64,000 nucleotides of DNA from Lumnitzera littorea (Eukaryota > Streptophyta > Magnoliopsida > Myrtales > Combretaceae). The DNA lies in the NCBI GenBank assembly GCA_024138015.1, contig JAMXBB010000008.1, forward strand, positions 49,702,236 through 49,766,235, in the 5' to 3' direction. This document shows, one piece after another, positions 47,905 to 60,171 of the stretch; position 1 is the stretch's first letter; each line of letters begins with the position of its first letter. A model generated the notes under the pieces. It made no database searches. It was not told where the DNA came from and was given only the letters and a program-made list of their open reading frames with translations. The translations under genes were made by a program, and so were the position numbers.

Positions 47905-48220
47905 CTATTTATAGTTGCTTATTCTTATGAGTCAATCTACTTTTCTAGCTCCACTATTGAGGATCCAGTTGTCTTAACCAATCGTTCTACTATATTAAAA
48001 TTAAAATAAATGGGATATAAGGTATAACTTTATTGGATATAATCACTTTACTACTTTCTCTCACAACTTCTACTATAGTAAAAGTTATATAGGTTCTACA
48101 ATGAAATTAAATTCCCAACTTAGTTATAAAGAGCTCAAAGAAAAATTAATACAACAAAAGATAGAATCATTTCAAATTTGCTCAAGTAAAATTAATAAAA
48201 ACGAATAAGACTATTCATGA
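47905..48220. other. AT-rich spacer, nothing recognised
   Basis: No open frame with similarity, no terminal repeats and no long simple sequence seen. Confidence 0.5.
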
Positions 48221-48224
48221 AACT

Positions 48225-48800
48225 AAACCACTCTTTTGTATTGGTTTAGTTCATTGTTTGGTTTAGACAAAGTTCAAATGACTTACGGTTTGATTTGGGG
48301 TTTAAACTAAATTGAACTATTTAAACTTAAACCAAACCACTTCTTATTAAAAGATAATAAATAAGACATATTTTTAAGTTTTAAACTCTATTAATATTTT
48401 AATATATCCTACTTACCTTTTTTTCCTTCCTTACTGTCTCTCGTCTAACTTTCAGCTTTTACAATGCACTCTTTTTCCTCTACCATCATCTCTCTTCTCT
48501 TAACCAAACTAAGAGCTTATCATCTAAGATGTACTGCTAATATGGTATAATGTTTTGTAGCCTTAATTTTTACATAATATTCCTTAACTTAAACAACAAT
48601 GTTTAGTTGAAAAACTCTAGAAACTATTAATTTGTTAACTAGAACAAGGTATTTTCAAAAGTGGTTCAAATTGATTTAAATCAAATCAAATCGAACTATA
48701 TTTGAAGAAGTTCGATTCAAAATTAAGGTTCAAACCAAACCACATCAAATATAGCTCTTTTGGTTCAACCCATGAATTGAACTGAACTAAACCACAAACA
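48225..48800. repeat. Imperfect inverted-repeat element (GGTTTGGTT type)
   Basis: The left arm (about 48225-48350) is rich in GGTTTAGTTCA and TTTGGTTTAGAC. The right arm (about 48655-48800) is rich in the complements GAACTAAACC and AAACCAAACCAC. Both arms are built from degenerate repeats of the same short word. This could be a MITE or a fold-back repeat. I could not fix a target duplication. Confidence 0.4.
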
Positions 48801-49970
48801 CTCCAAAAAACAATCTAGTATGAATAAGTTAGCTTAATTACTTAAGTACAAATGCTTGTGAACTTATGAGCTTCTCCTATTTTCTAAATAGTGGCTTTCT
48901 CTTCTTTCTGTAATTTGAACTTTAGATCTTATATATTTCTTCAATTAAAGGCTTGATAAAATATCATGAATAATCCATTTGAAGTGGATAAGGTTGAAAT
49001 AAGTTATTAATCATGCTTTGAATTTGAGTATGAAATAAGTTATTGATTGTGCCTTGAATTTGAAATTCAAAAAAGAATATCATCAATCTTTTCAAATTTG
49101 GAAGCTTCAATAATCTAATCTTCTTTGATTTTTATCCAAAGTTGTCTAAGCAACAAATATATATGATTTCATGCTTAAATCTTAGTCAAAACAACAACAA
49201 AGATTATTAATATTTTCATTTAAATTTTTCGTGTAATCCTTGAACATTAATTGGCATTTGAATCAAATAGTTATTACTAGCTATTTGAATTTCCTTACCA
49301 GAATTTATGTAATCTTGACTTGATAATAGCTAACCTTAACTAAGTTTAAACTCTTACGAAATTTGTTAACTTAAGCATGCAATTTAAACTCACAATCACT
49401 GAAATATATCCTATGATTTACTCTTATCTTCTTTTGATTTTCAAAATTAGATACAAATCATATATAATATAATTGTCCATGTATCTTTCACAAGATCCTT
49501 GGTTTTCAACTAGGAAACTATCAAAAGATATCTAAATATCTATAGAATTTTAGCTTAAATAACTCACAACTTTATCTAATATTCATCATTTATTATTAAA
49601 AACAGAATCATTTTTTAAGTTTCTATCATGTTAGCAACTCTTATTCAGACTTGATCTTATGAATTAACTTAAAAATTCAATGTACAATGTAACTACATAT
49701 TCTAAATTTTAAAACTATTTTAATGAATTTTCATCCTTAATTTAGGCTAACTTATATAGTGGAACAAAGTCAAATATATTATTTAAATATATCCAACTAG
49801 CAAAGTTAGGCTTTCAAATTATCATTAATCAAACTTAAACTTCAAAAGTAAAATTATTTTATTTTAATGTTCACTCGAAAGAAGTATGCAATACATGTCT
49901 ACCAACTTTAAGAAAAAAAAAATTGCATAATTGCAAATTATATAAACAAAATTAACAAAACAACATTGTT
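48801..49970. other. AT-rich intergenic sequence, no gene
   Basis: About 1.2 kb without usable open frames. Short duplicated phrases occur (ATGAATAATCCATTTGAAG / GAAATAAGTTATTAATCATGC) but no transposon ends or RNA gene were seen. Confidence 0.5.
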
Positions 49971-49973
49971 ATG

Positions 49974-50083
49974 TTGCATCTTCTTATATGTGACATTAAT
50001 ATTTATGTACTATAGATATATTGCATTTTTAAGATGGGGCATATGTACAAATATACTAATGTCACATCTTAAAGATGTGACAT
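49974..50083. repeat. Small palindromic repeat element, copy 1
   Basis: Starts with ATGTTGCATCTT and ends with AAGATGTGACAT. At the right end the sequence forms a perfect palindrome, 12-base arms around one A (50059-50083). Similar words occur at 53361-53429. It looks like a very small inverted-repeat element or MITE derivative, just left of family III copy c. Confidence 0.55.
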
Positions 50084-50141
50084 AGGTAGGTAAAAAGCTA
50101 AATTCAATATTGGGCTTTAAGCCTATTAATCAAATTGATTT

Positions 50142-52866
50142 TGTTAAGACCCTAAAGGGGGCTTAGTAGGATTACCTAAAATTTTCATAACATGTGTGCA
50201 CCCATGATATGAAAACCGTCTTGCAAGTCAGAGATTGTAAGACTCTAAATAATAAATCACTAAGATTAATGATTTTCAAGTAATTAATTTATTATAACAT
50301 GACATAATATATAATTATAAATAACTATGGATGTTCGATATCCTATAGTTTCTCAGAACCGCAGAGAATCGGTATTCCCTACTAAATAATAAGACAGGAT
50401 ATACTAGCATTATAGTAAGGTTTAATAAATAAATATTTTCTACAAAGGATGTCTATGTATCATCTATAAAGTACTTAGCTACTTCTAATACTATTGTACA
50501 TATTTTCATCTCGCATTCAACACTCGAGACATATCCCAATCCCATCGTATGTAAACTTGCAAAGGAAACTAAGGGGGAATGAGCATAAAACAGCTCAGTG
50601 AGTTCATTCCTCACCACTACCGGTCAAGCAAGTTTTCACACATTATTATTATACATGCAAGCAAGCTATCTACATACATAATGAATGTAAGCGTGATGAA
50701 TGCAAGCAACACATCCACAGGAGTCCGGAACTATGGAAAGTGTAGAATTACCTCGTCTACACTTCGATTATCCCCTGTACTTACCCGCACAGGGCACCTC
50801 AGCTTACTCGCATGAGGCTACTTAGGGGCACTACCCCACTAGGCAAAACTCGACTATTACCCTAGCTAAGAAAAGAGTTTCAATCCAAATAGGGGGAGTC
50901 CAAACTAGGACTATCCACCCTCCAAGGCCCCTCGGGCACAAACATGCGAGTCCTCTCGCAACCAAAAGTAACCAAGGCCTTTCAGGCACAATAAAGTGAG
51001 TCCTTTCGCTGTCAAGTGGAGAACCCATGCTAGCTTTGTCTTAACGTTAAAAATACTATTTATGGCTCCACAAGCCCTTACAACAATCATGCAAAAATTT
51101 GATTAAAGTTAGAAAAGCTTTTGCCAAAAATACTTTTCTTAAGATTTTTGCAAGGCTAGCACTCTCCATTCATACCTTTAACAAGTCATAGACATGCAAC
51201 GAGTAGAACCGGTTATTTGGGTCAAACATTTATATTTATCAATTTAAAAAGGTGATTAAACAGATGATGGCATACAAACAGAACAGTCATTCAAACATAC
51301 AAGCAATAGCAAACAACAAAACATCATAAAAATAACACGCACAAGCAAGTAGCAAGTCATCAAAACTCCCTCACCTGGATTATTGCTCATTCTCCAAGCC
51401 TTTAGGGCTTTCAGGACTAGATATCGAACGCCTAAATCAAAATGGTAAACCTTATAAGTGTTCTAAGAATTCAGACTCCTTAGTCAACTAAAAGTCTATT
51501 GTAGTTTATCTAGTTTCCTCCAATATAACCCAAGTATAGTATGTATAGGGTTACCATACTCCATGAGATTAATAGTAACTATTTTCTTATATTAGTAAGG
51601 TATGAGGCTTCCTTTATGTATTTTGTAATTTTTTTGTTCTGATTCCGATATTTGCGAACTTATAGTCGTTTTTCATCGTTTTCGGACGCACGTTCACACG
51701 GTGATGTCCGTTTTGGACGTTGAGACCCGTATTTTACGATATGAACTAAATTTAGAGAAATTTTATCTTATTGAAGTTTAATTATTCTTATTGATTATGT
51801 TTATATTCTATTCTAGTATTTAATGATTTAATTAGACATTAGATTCTTATACTTAGGGAATTTTACATTAGTATTACTAATTCACATACTTGATTAAGTT
51901 TAATGCAATTTAGGAAGTGTCTTAGGGTTTAAGGAATTTTCGACTGCTAAGTACATGTATATACCTATGTTATATGCTTATGTAATCTTATTATTTCTTC
52001 TTTTATAAACCTATACTTACATCATCACTTATGTAATGCTTTGATGATGTTATGGCTTATGTCATCCATTTATTACATGTAAATATATATGTCATTAAGT
52101 ACTTATACATATGCATATGTTATATACCTACCTACACTCATAATATACTAATATGTATACTTATGTACTAATATATATACTAATACATATACCTTATGCA
52201 TATATATACTTATACCTATACTTAGACTTATACCGTATTTATACGTGTATACCTACTTATATACCTATACGGTTTGGTACGTATTTTTATACAAAAATTC
52301 GTATGCCTAATCTTTTCCTTAAGAAAAGCTTTCTAATTCTATTCTTTTGTGTTCTTAAGTGTGTAATTAGTGTAGTATAAGTATGTATGGTCAGGTTTTG
52401 TTTTAATTTAGGTTCTGTACATGGAAAATACTCATGTACCATGCTTCTCATGCTTCCCTTCTTTTCGGTTTACCTCATGTACACATTCTTTATGCACATA
52501 TTCGTGTTCTCCTTTCTTCTTATTCATGATTCCTAGATTTCTACACTTAAAGATGGAAACTTTGTTTCCTCTTCTTCAAGACAAAACTAAACACATAATT
52601 AGTTACCTAATCTATCTAATTAACTAACTAATGAATAATATAAAGCAACATAAAACAACTTAAAGACATACCTTTAATTGTATTGAAATTAAGAAGATAA
52701 AAGGAAGAGTGATGAGAGTGAAATGGGAAGAAGAAGCTCATGGCAATGGGGAATGTTTTTGTTTTGTTTCTTTTGCTTTATTTTGATTATGGAAGAAAGA
52801 GAATGGTGGGGTCTAGAAGGGGAGATGTATAGACGGCAATTGAGGAGAAAAGGAGAAGAAAAAAAA
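50142..52866 (-). mobile_element. Family III LTR, copy c, truncated
   Basis: Starts TGTTAAGACCCTAAAG at 50142, the reverse complement of the end of copies a and b, and aligns with copy d through 51750 and beyond. Contains CTCACTGAGCTG-type text near 50590, the conserved block with GTCCGTTTTGGACG (51706-51719) and a TATAC-rich tract (52080-52270). The expected far end is missing: near 52866 it joins a locally duplicated piece (ATCAACACAATCTTACGG) and then family X. GATTT before the start (50137-50141) has no partner, as expected after deletion. Confidence 0.78.
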
Positions 52867-52976
52867 TCAACACAATCTTACGGGAAGGGATAAATAAAAT
52901 CTACCTAAGGTCCATTAAGGGAAGGGATAAATCCTAGCCATTGATCATCAACACAATCTTACGGATGGGATCAATG
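52867..52976. repeat. Local duplication at the truncated end of copy c
   Basis: ATCAACACAATCTTACGG occurs at about 52867 and again about 90 bp further on, each near GAAGGGATAAAT. It looks like a repair scar formed when copy c lost its end. Confidence 0.6.
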
Positions 52977-53330
52977 GCCATCCTCAATAAATACCCCCTC
53001 CTTCTCTTATTTAGACAAGAGAGAATTGGTACGAATGCTGTTACTCTACTAAATTCTAGTCATGCAAGATCAAACTTTTGAACTTTGCAAGAACACTACT
53101 TGTTCTTCATCAACTATGGAGTTTGATCCCTCTTTGACTCCTCCACTTGTCACCATAAGTATTAGAGCCTTATTGAGATCACTTACCCTTCTCCCTACAC
53201 TTCTCTCTTAATCAGCTTGTACAAGTTACTTAAACCATTTCCCTAATCACGCATAGCACATTTATCATGTATCATGCATGTGACCTCTATACTCGATTCC
53301 TCACACCCACAAGATGCAATTGCATTAATG
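52880..53330. repeat. Repeat family X, right part of interrupted copy
   Basis: Aligns with 47440-47840: TAAGGTCCATTAAGG, TTGATCATC, AATACCCC, CAAGAACAC, TGTCAC, CCCTTCTCCC and CATGCATGTGACCT appear in the same order. Compared with the intact copy, about 180 bp next to the insertion point are missing. Confidence 0.6.
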
Positions 53331-53335
53331 TCATA

Positions 53336-53429
53336 ATTTCAAAATATGATATAGATATTATACTAGTGTCGCATTTTGAAGATGTAACATTAGTAGAAAT
53401 AGCTATGTTTCATCTTCAAGATGCAACAT
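53336..53429. repeat. Small palindromic repeat element, copies 2 and 3
   Basis: Two adjacent near-palindromes: GTGTCGCATTTT-G-AAGATGTAACAT (about 53365-53390) and ATGTTTCATCTT-C-AAGATGCAACAT (53405-53429). They share the arms of the palindrome at 50059-50083 with a few changes, mostly C/T or G/A. Confidence 0.55.
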
Positions 53430-55290
53430 GACAATGGTATTTTAGTAATATTTATCAAATTTGTATTTGTATAATATTTATTAGTTTTGATATTAAACAT
53501 ACAAATTTCTTCCTGAAAGTACCTTCTACATTTGCTTCTATGTCCTTTTGAGTAAATGGATCAACTGATAAATAACCTTCTAAATCTACCTTTATATTCT
53601 ATCACTCAAGACTTCATAACCAAAATACCTTCTATGTATTAGACTCTCAAATTCTTTGTCTAACATGAGATTGTCATGTAAGATGACTTATTTGGATTTA
53701 TCTTTTGCAAACCTTCTACATTTAACATTCTTAAAGAAATTTATCCAATAAACTCATGTTTGCTTCAACATTAACCACATGATACCTTACATATACCTTC
53801 TATTGTTCTAATTCATTCATTACCTTATTAAGTAACTTCTATATAACTTCTACATCTATTAAACATTTAATAAAGGAATTAATCAACACCATGTAAGTTT
53901 CTAATCATCCAAACACTTTCAGAGAATTTAACAAATTTTATTTAAGAAAGATAATCACATTAATTAGAACATTGGTGTCAACATATGAATAACATGAAAG
54001 GAGTTTATGAGATACATCAAGTACATAAGTTAGTATAAAGCAAGTGAAGAAAAAGCTCTGGTTTTGCTCTTTCTCTAAAAGTTCTTTCTTCCAAACTCTC
54101 CTCTACTAAGTCCTTTTGCATATGAAAATAAAGCTACTTTACTAAAAGGTAGAACAAGCTCAAGATTAACTATCATATAAAGATTCTCTGATGTATACAA
54201 TCCCAAGTGTATATGTACAAGATTTTTCAACAATAAAGAAGATGGATGATGATGGTGAAGATGAAGGGAATATGGAGACATAAAAAGAAGATACTCCAAG
54301 TGTGAGCTCAAAAGGCATAAAAAAGTATCCTTTCTTTCTTTTTTTTTTTTTTCTTTTCAAAATAAGGGGGAAAAGGAATTTTACAAACCATGGAAACAGG
54401 CTTTATCTTAAAGCTTTACAATTATCATTGGAATATAAACCATTATATAAAAAACATTAAACTCTATGGAGTTTTTCTAAAGATTCTCTTAATGATAGGC
54501 AATAGTTATGGCTTTACATAATCATTTTCAAATGCAAGGGAGATTTAAATTAATAATTAGAGATGGGTCATAGTTCATAACTAGTCATTTCCTAACTATT
54601 AAAAAATGAGAATTGAATTTTAAGGCCTCCTCCTTAAATTAGCACTATGGCAGTATAATAATTGTAGAACTACCATTGGAATTCTGCAATCCTTTAACTT
54701 TGAAAAGAATTAGAAAAGTCATAAGTCTAGTATTATATTTTAATATTTATATGACAAATGTTGAAGAGGAGAGTTTTGCACATTTATACATAAAAGTTAA
54801 CTTTAATTAGCCCCTCAATCATACTATTTAAGTAAAAAATTGCAATTACAATACTTAACATGGAGTGATTATACTTATTTGTTTTACTTATCTCTAAGCT
54901 CTGGTTGAAAATGCCTGTCTTAATGAGAAAATTATGATTGATATATATAGTCTAAACAGTAGAAGATGAAGAGGCAAATATGTTACTGTTTTATTTGCTT
55001 GTAGGGGTAAATCTTGTTATTTGAAGAATTGAAGATTGCTATTGTTAATAATGAAGCCAAGCAAGCAACAAACTTTATAGTAAACTTGGTGCAAGTGATT
55101 AAGGATAAGGAAATTTAAGCTTTTGATCCTTCAATCCAAGTTTTATCTCTTTTTAGAAAAGATTTAAGTGCTTATACTTGGATCAAGGAGAAAGGACTCC
55201 TTTACATTAGATTATATTAAGGGTCGAGGACCTGTTTGTTCTATTTAGATGGAGACATCTACTTTTCTCATTATATTAACATATTTTCGT
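53430..55290. other. AT-rich intergenic sequence, no clear gene
   Basis: Frames at 54075-54360 (minus) read through a poly-pyrimidine tract and are low complexity. 53480-53830 repeats phrases such as ACCTTCTACATTT and AACTTCTA at irregular spacing. No splice-bounded coding block or transposon terminus could be supported. Confidence 0.5.
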
Positions 55291-55297
55291 TGCCTAC

Positions 55298-55316
55298 TAA
55301 AAAAAAAGAAAAAAGT
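55298..55316 (+). repeat. A-rich tail of a possible retroposed fragment
   Basis: AAAAAAAAAGAAAAAA follows the words TTTTCGTTGCCTACT. Many degenerate plant LINE tails end in the same style. Upstream (55020-55290) the sequence could be a decayed LINE RNase H end, but I cannot show catalytic residues. Confidence 0.35.
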
Positions 55317-55319
55317 GTA

Positions 55320-56286
55320 TAAACTAGTCCTAACTTTTTAGTTATGCTTTCTCTATTTTTCTATATTTATTCTTAGCCCATTCTCATCAAGAAGAAGTTT
55401 TTCATTTCGATTTACTAAAATGTTAGGTCTAACTTATACAATTGGTTTTGTCATACCAAAATCATCATTAGTAGAGCATATTAGCTCCTAACTAAGTAAT
55501 TAGAAGGTCTACCCCTATTGAAAGATACCATGCTAATCTCTCAAAATAATGTACTCTGTTATAAGGATAATAACACAATAGTATTATACAAAAATTTCAA
55601 TTTTGCTTATTTTATTGCCACAACTTTAAAATAATATCTCCAATAAGATGGTCATTGTCTTAAAATATAAAGCACAAGTATTTCAACTTTCAATTTCTTT
55701 TCATTTTAGTGCTTGACTTTAACTTTATTCATTTTGGTATCTCACTATTTTTCTATTTAACTTTACTTTTTCCATTATTTGCCCTATTCTTTCATAATTG
55801 CAAAGGAGTAAGATCACACAAGTCTAAAATAATAAAAGTAGGAAAATTTACTTTTCATAATTTCATACATTTTGCTATAGATTTCACAAGTGTTGCATCT
55901 AAACAATATGTAATATTATATATGGATTGTCTTTTTTTATATCACATGAAGTTGAAATTTATATGAAGAAAAGCAAAATTTATAGGTTCTATAAGAAATC
56001 CTGTACTTTATAGTTTTCTAAAGTACAAGTTATAGGGTGGTTTTAGGAAATTACAAGGTAGGTTCCTATTGACAAACAATTTTCTATTATGGACCCTAAG
56101 GCCCATTCTGACCTTTGTGGACCATGGGCTAGACAACCTCAACCTATGGTAACTCTAAGGAGAGCTAAGCCCCGAATAAGGAGAACTAGTTATCAACAAG
56201 CTGACCTCAACCGACTATAGGAACTTTACCCGAACTAGTCGAGACCTAAACTCTTGCACCATTGTTCAACTTGAAGTGTCTGCATC
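55320..56286. other. AT-rich sequence then a GC-richer LTR-like flank
   Basis: 55320-56030 shows nothing recognisable; the frame at 55709-55966 is hydrophobic low complexity. 56040-56286 is less AT-rich (CTAAGGCCCATTC, GACCATGGGCTAG, GACTATAGGAAC) and looks like part of an older LTR or repeat into which family III copy d inserted. Confidence 0.4.
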
Positions 56287-56291
56287 ACCGG

Positions 56292-59200
56292 TATTGGGAC
56301 CCTAAAGAGGGCCTAGTAAGATTGCCTAAAATTTTCATAGCAAGTGTGCACCCATGATGTGGAAATTACCTTGCAAATCAAAGATTGCAAAAATCTAAAT
56401 GATTTATCACTAAAGTCATTGATTTTTAAATAGTTAATTTATTGTAGGATATAATTAACAATGAATGTCCGATACCTTATAGTTCCTCAGAACCGCAGAG
56501 AATCAATATCCTCTATCAAATAATAAGATATGATATATCAACTTTACAAAATTACAATAAAATTTAATTATATGGAATTTTAACACACAAATATTTCCTA
56601 CAAAGGATGTTATGTATCACCTATAAAGATCTTAGTTAATTCTAATACTAATATACTTATCTTCACCTTGCATTTGGCACTCGAGACTTATCCCAATCCT
56701 AACGTAAGTAAACCTGCAAAAGGAATTATGGGGGAATGTGCATAAAACAGCTTAGTGAGTTCATTCCTCACTACTACTATTCAAGCATTCATTCCTCACT
56801 ACTACCGGTCAAGAAAGTTATCACACATTATTAATACACATGTAAGCTATCTACATACAAAATGAATGCAAGTGTGATGAATACAATCGTGATGAATGCA
56901 ATCACGATGAATGCAAACAACACATCCATAGGAGTCCAAAACTATGGAAGGTTTAGAATTACGTTGTCTACACTTCGATTATCCTTTATTCTTAACCACA
57001 TATGGTACCTCAGCTTATCCGCATGAGGCTGTTTAGGGGCACTACCCTTCTAGGCAACACTTGACTATTATCCTAGTTGAGAAAAGAGTTCCAATCTAAA
57101 TAAGTGGATCCCAAACTAGGATTAGCTTCCATCTAAGGCCCTTCGAGCACAATCGTGTAAGTCCTCTCGCAACTAAAATTATCTAAGGCCTTACAGGCAC
57201 AATAAAGCAAGTCTTCTTGCTATCAATTGGAGATCTTATGCTAGTTTTGCCTTAGTGGTAAAATATTATTTCCGGCACTGCAAATCCTTATTAAAATTGT
57301 ACAAAATATGTTCAAGATTAGAAAGGCTTTTTTAAAAAAATACTTTCCTCAAAATTTTTGCAAAGCTAGCACTCTCCATCCATATAGTTACTAAGTCATA
57401 GACATGTAACGAATAGAACCGGTTATTCTAGTCAGATATTTATATTTATTAATTTTAAAAAGTTGATCACATAGATGATAGCATATAAGCAAAATAGTCA
57501 TTTAGACATACAGGTAACAACAAGTAGCAAAGCATCATACAAATAATACGCATAAACAAGTAGCAAAGCATCATACAAATAATACGCATAAATAAGTAGC
57601 AAGTCATTAGAATTCCCTTACCTGGATTATTGCTTATTCTCCAAGCCTTTAGGGTTTCCAAAACTCAATATTGAAACACCTAAAAAATAGTAAAACTTAT
57701 AAGTATTCTGAGAAATCAAACTCCTTAATTAACTAAAAGTCTATTGTAGTTTGTTTAGTTTCCCAATATAATCTAAGTAAGGCTTATACAGAGTATATCA
57801 TACTTTAGTGGGATCAATAGTAACTATATTTGTATATTTGTAAGTTATGATACTTCATGTATTTAGTTATTTATTTCTCCTTATTATTAGTTTATGGGTC
57901 TATTATTTAGTTATCTTACTTATTCTATTCAATTTTATCTTACATCTTTAGTTATGTATAACTTTTTCATTTTATCTCTGATATTTATAAGTTTATAGTC
58001 ATTTTTCATCATTTTCGGATGTATGTTCACACGGTGATGTCCGTTTTAGACGTTAAGACCAGTGTTTTACGATATGGATTAAATTTATTGAAATTTTAAT
58101 TGATGAACCTTGAATATTCTTATTACCTATTTTTTATATCTTATTTTAGTACTTTATGATTTAATTAACCCTTAGATTCTTATATTTAGATGATTTTACA
58201 TTATTATTACTATTATATGTACCTAAATAAGGCTAACTCAAATTGAGATGTGTGTTATGGGCTTCAAGTAGGTTCAGCCAATATATATACATGTATATAT
58301 ATATTGTCTTATTATGTTATCTCATATTTTATTAATTTATTGCTTATGTCATAACTTATGTATACTTTATACTTATACTCTTATGCATTTTATACATAGG
58401 TTATGTGTATACTTATACTTTTAATATACTTGTATATATACTTATATACTTATACATATACCGTATCAATACTCACACATATACCCATATATACATATGG
58501 TGGTATGTATATTTTATATGTTTTTTCATATGCCTTCTATACTCTCTTATGAAATCTTTATGTAATCCATATTTTTGTATCTTATGGGCTTATTTAGTAA
58601 GTTATATGTATATATACTTAGTATACTCCTTATTTTAGGTTATGTACATAAAGGATATTTATGTATATGGCTTTTTATATTTATGTATAAGTAGGTTTCT
58701 TATTCTTACCTATGTATATGTATACTTATATTATGTATTTTAATAGTGTATACCTATTTAGTCCATATAAATATATGTGTACCCTATGTGTACATGTGTT
58801 TCTACACCCATATATGTACATGTATGTTTATTTCCTATATGTATTTGTGCATGTACATAACATAGAAATTTTTAGAAGAACTAAATAACACATATAACTA
58901 TTACCATCTCACTTCATAATTAGATATAAAGAGAGATCATAAACATACTTTATATAAAATACAAAGATAAGTGTGTTACATGTACCTCTTTTGCTTTCCA
59001 AAATGGATGAGGTTTATGATTTATAAAGTGAGGATTTTAAGTTGGTTATGAAAGGGAAATAAAATGTGAAAATGAAAGTTAGAAAAAGAAAGATGAAGAG
59101 AGGGTTATGGTTTTGAAGTGGGGAAGGGAAAGGGGATTTCGTTATATCCAAATGGAAAGTTAAAAGACAAGAATAGGAGTTCTAAAGCACTCCATGTGTG

Positions 59201-60166
59201 GCGATAAGAGGGAAGGGTAGAAGGGGAAAAAAAAAGAAAATATCATGTGCAAAAAGAGAAGAATCCATTAGAAATTAATAGAATTTTCTAGGTGAAAAGG
59301 ACATTTGTTGACTTTGTCAACATTTTGACTTTAGTCAAATGTTGACTTAGTCAACTTTTTAAAATTATACGTAATTTTTGTATACATAATGGGTTAATTA
59401 AGGAAAATTAGGAAGAAAATCAAGGAAATGAAAGGAAATGTAGAGTTTGTTGAAATAATTAGTAAGAATAGTTAATAAGATTCTCTTCTAAGTGTTTATA
59501 TCCTATATACATCATTTAGTATGGTATTTAGTATAACTATCGTGAAATATGTCATTTAAAGTACTAATACCAACTATATATAGTATAAACATCAACTAAA
59601 CACTTAACTCCTTATAGTACTAACCTAGTTATCTAATTAAAAGATGGATGCAATCTATAATGCAATATCCTAGTTCCTAATAGATTACTTTAGTATTATA
59701 TGTATTTATGAATGAATGAAAGTAATCTTTAATCTTTTGCTAATGATTTAATATAATATTAAGGATATATTGTCAATTAAGGCTTTAGAGTAAATTATGG
59801 TGAATTAGTTCTTTTATATCTTTAAAATTATAGTTTTAGGGTTTTATCACTTTCAGGTAAAATCTCTAGTGTTTATATACATTTAAGGTATAAAAGTTTT
59901 CTACTCAATTAAATCTTTAGTTGTTATCTTAGGATTTTGATGAGGTTCAAAATCAACTTTTGCAATTACATATACTTAAGGTTTTAAGGTCTTTGTATGC
60001 AATTAGAGGTTCAATTGATAATTTAGCATTTTTCAAATTCGCTTTAGGTTTTGAATTGAGATTTTAATCGATTTTAAATCTCCCTAGCTCTATTGATTTT
60101 AGGAAATCATCTACAGTTTTGGGGGTTTGATTCTATACTTAGAAGGTTAGATTTACGAGGTTTGTA
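56292..60166 (-). mobile_element. Family III solo LTR, copy d (3.9 kb)
   Basis: Begins TATTGGGACCCTAAAG and ends CGAGGTTTGTA, the reverse complements of the copy a/b ends with TG/CA changed to TA. The flanks ACCGG (56287-56291) and ACCAG (60167-60171) differ by one transition, a good target duplication. Shares with copy c the CTCAG/GAGTTCATTCCTCAC text, the conserved GTCCGTTTTAGACG block (58039-58052) and a TATAC-rich tract. No coding region. Frames at 57467-57661 and 58405-58638 are repeat shadows. Confidence 0.85.
57520..57602. repeat. 36-bp tandem duplication in family III copy d
   Basis: AGTAGCAAAGCATCATACAA with ATAATACGCATAAA follows itself twice and starts a third copy. Copy c (about 51305-51360) has the word once, so the duplication is private to copy d. 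Confidence 0.75.
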
Positions 60167-60171
60167 ACCAG

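Noticed and set aside
50579..51028. Frames of 78 and 65 residues in a less AT-rich stretch
   Set aside because: The same DNA recurs in copy d with shifts and stops, so it is conserved LTR sequence and not protein.
52153..52627. Tyrosine- and isoleucine-rich frames at 52153-52380 and 52421-52627
   Set aside because: They are translations of the TATAC-rich tract and its flank in family III copy c; the equivalent in copy d is 58405-58638.
54075..54360. Two overlapping minus frames with Met and Lys runs
   Set aside because: They read through poly-T/poly-C tracts, overlap each other in different frames, and show no domain.
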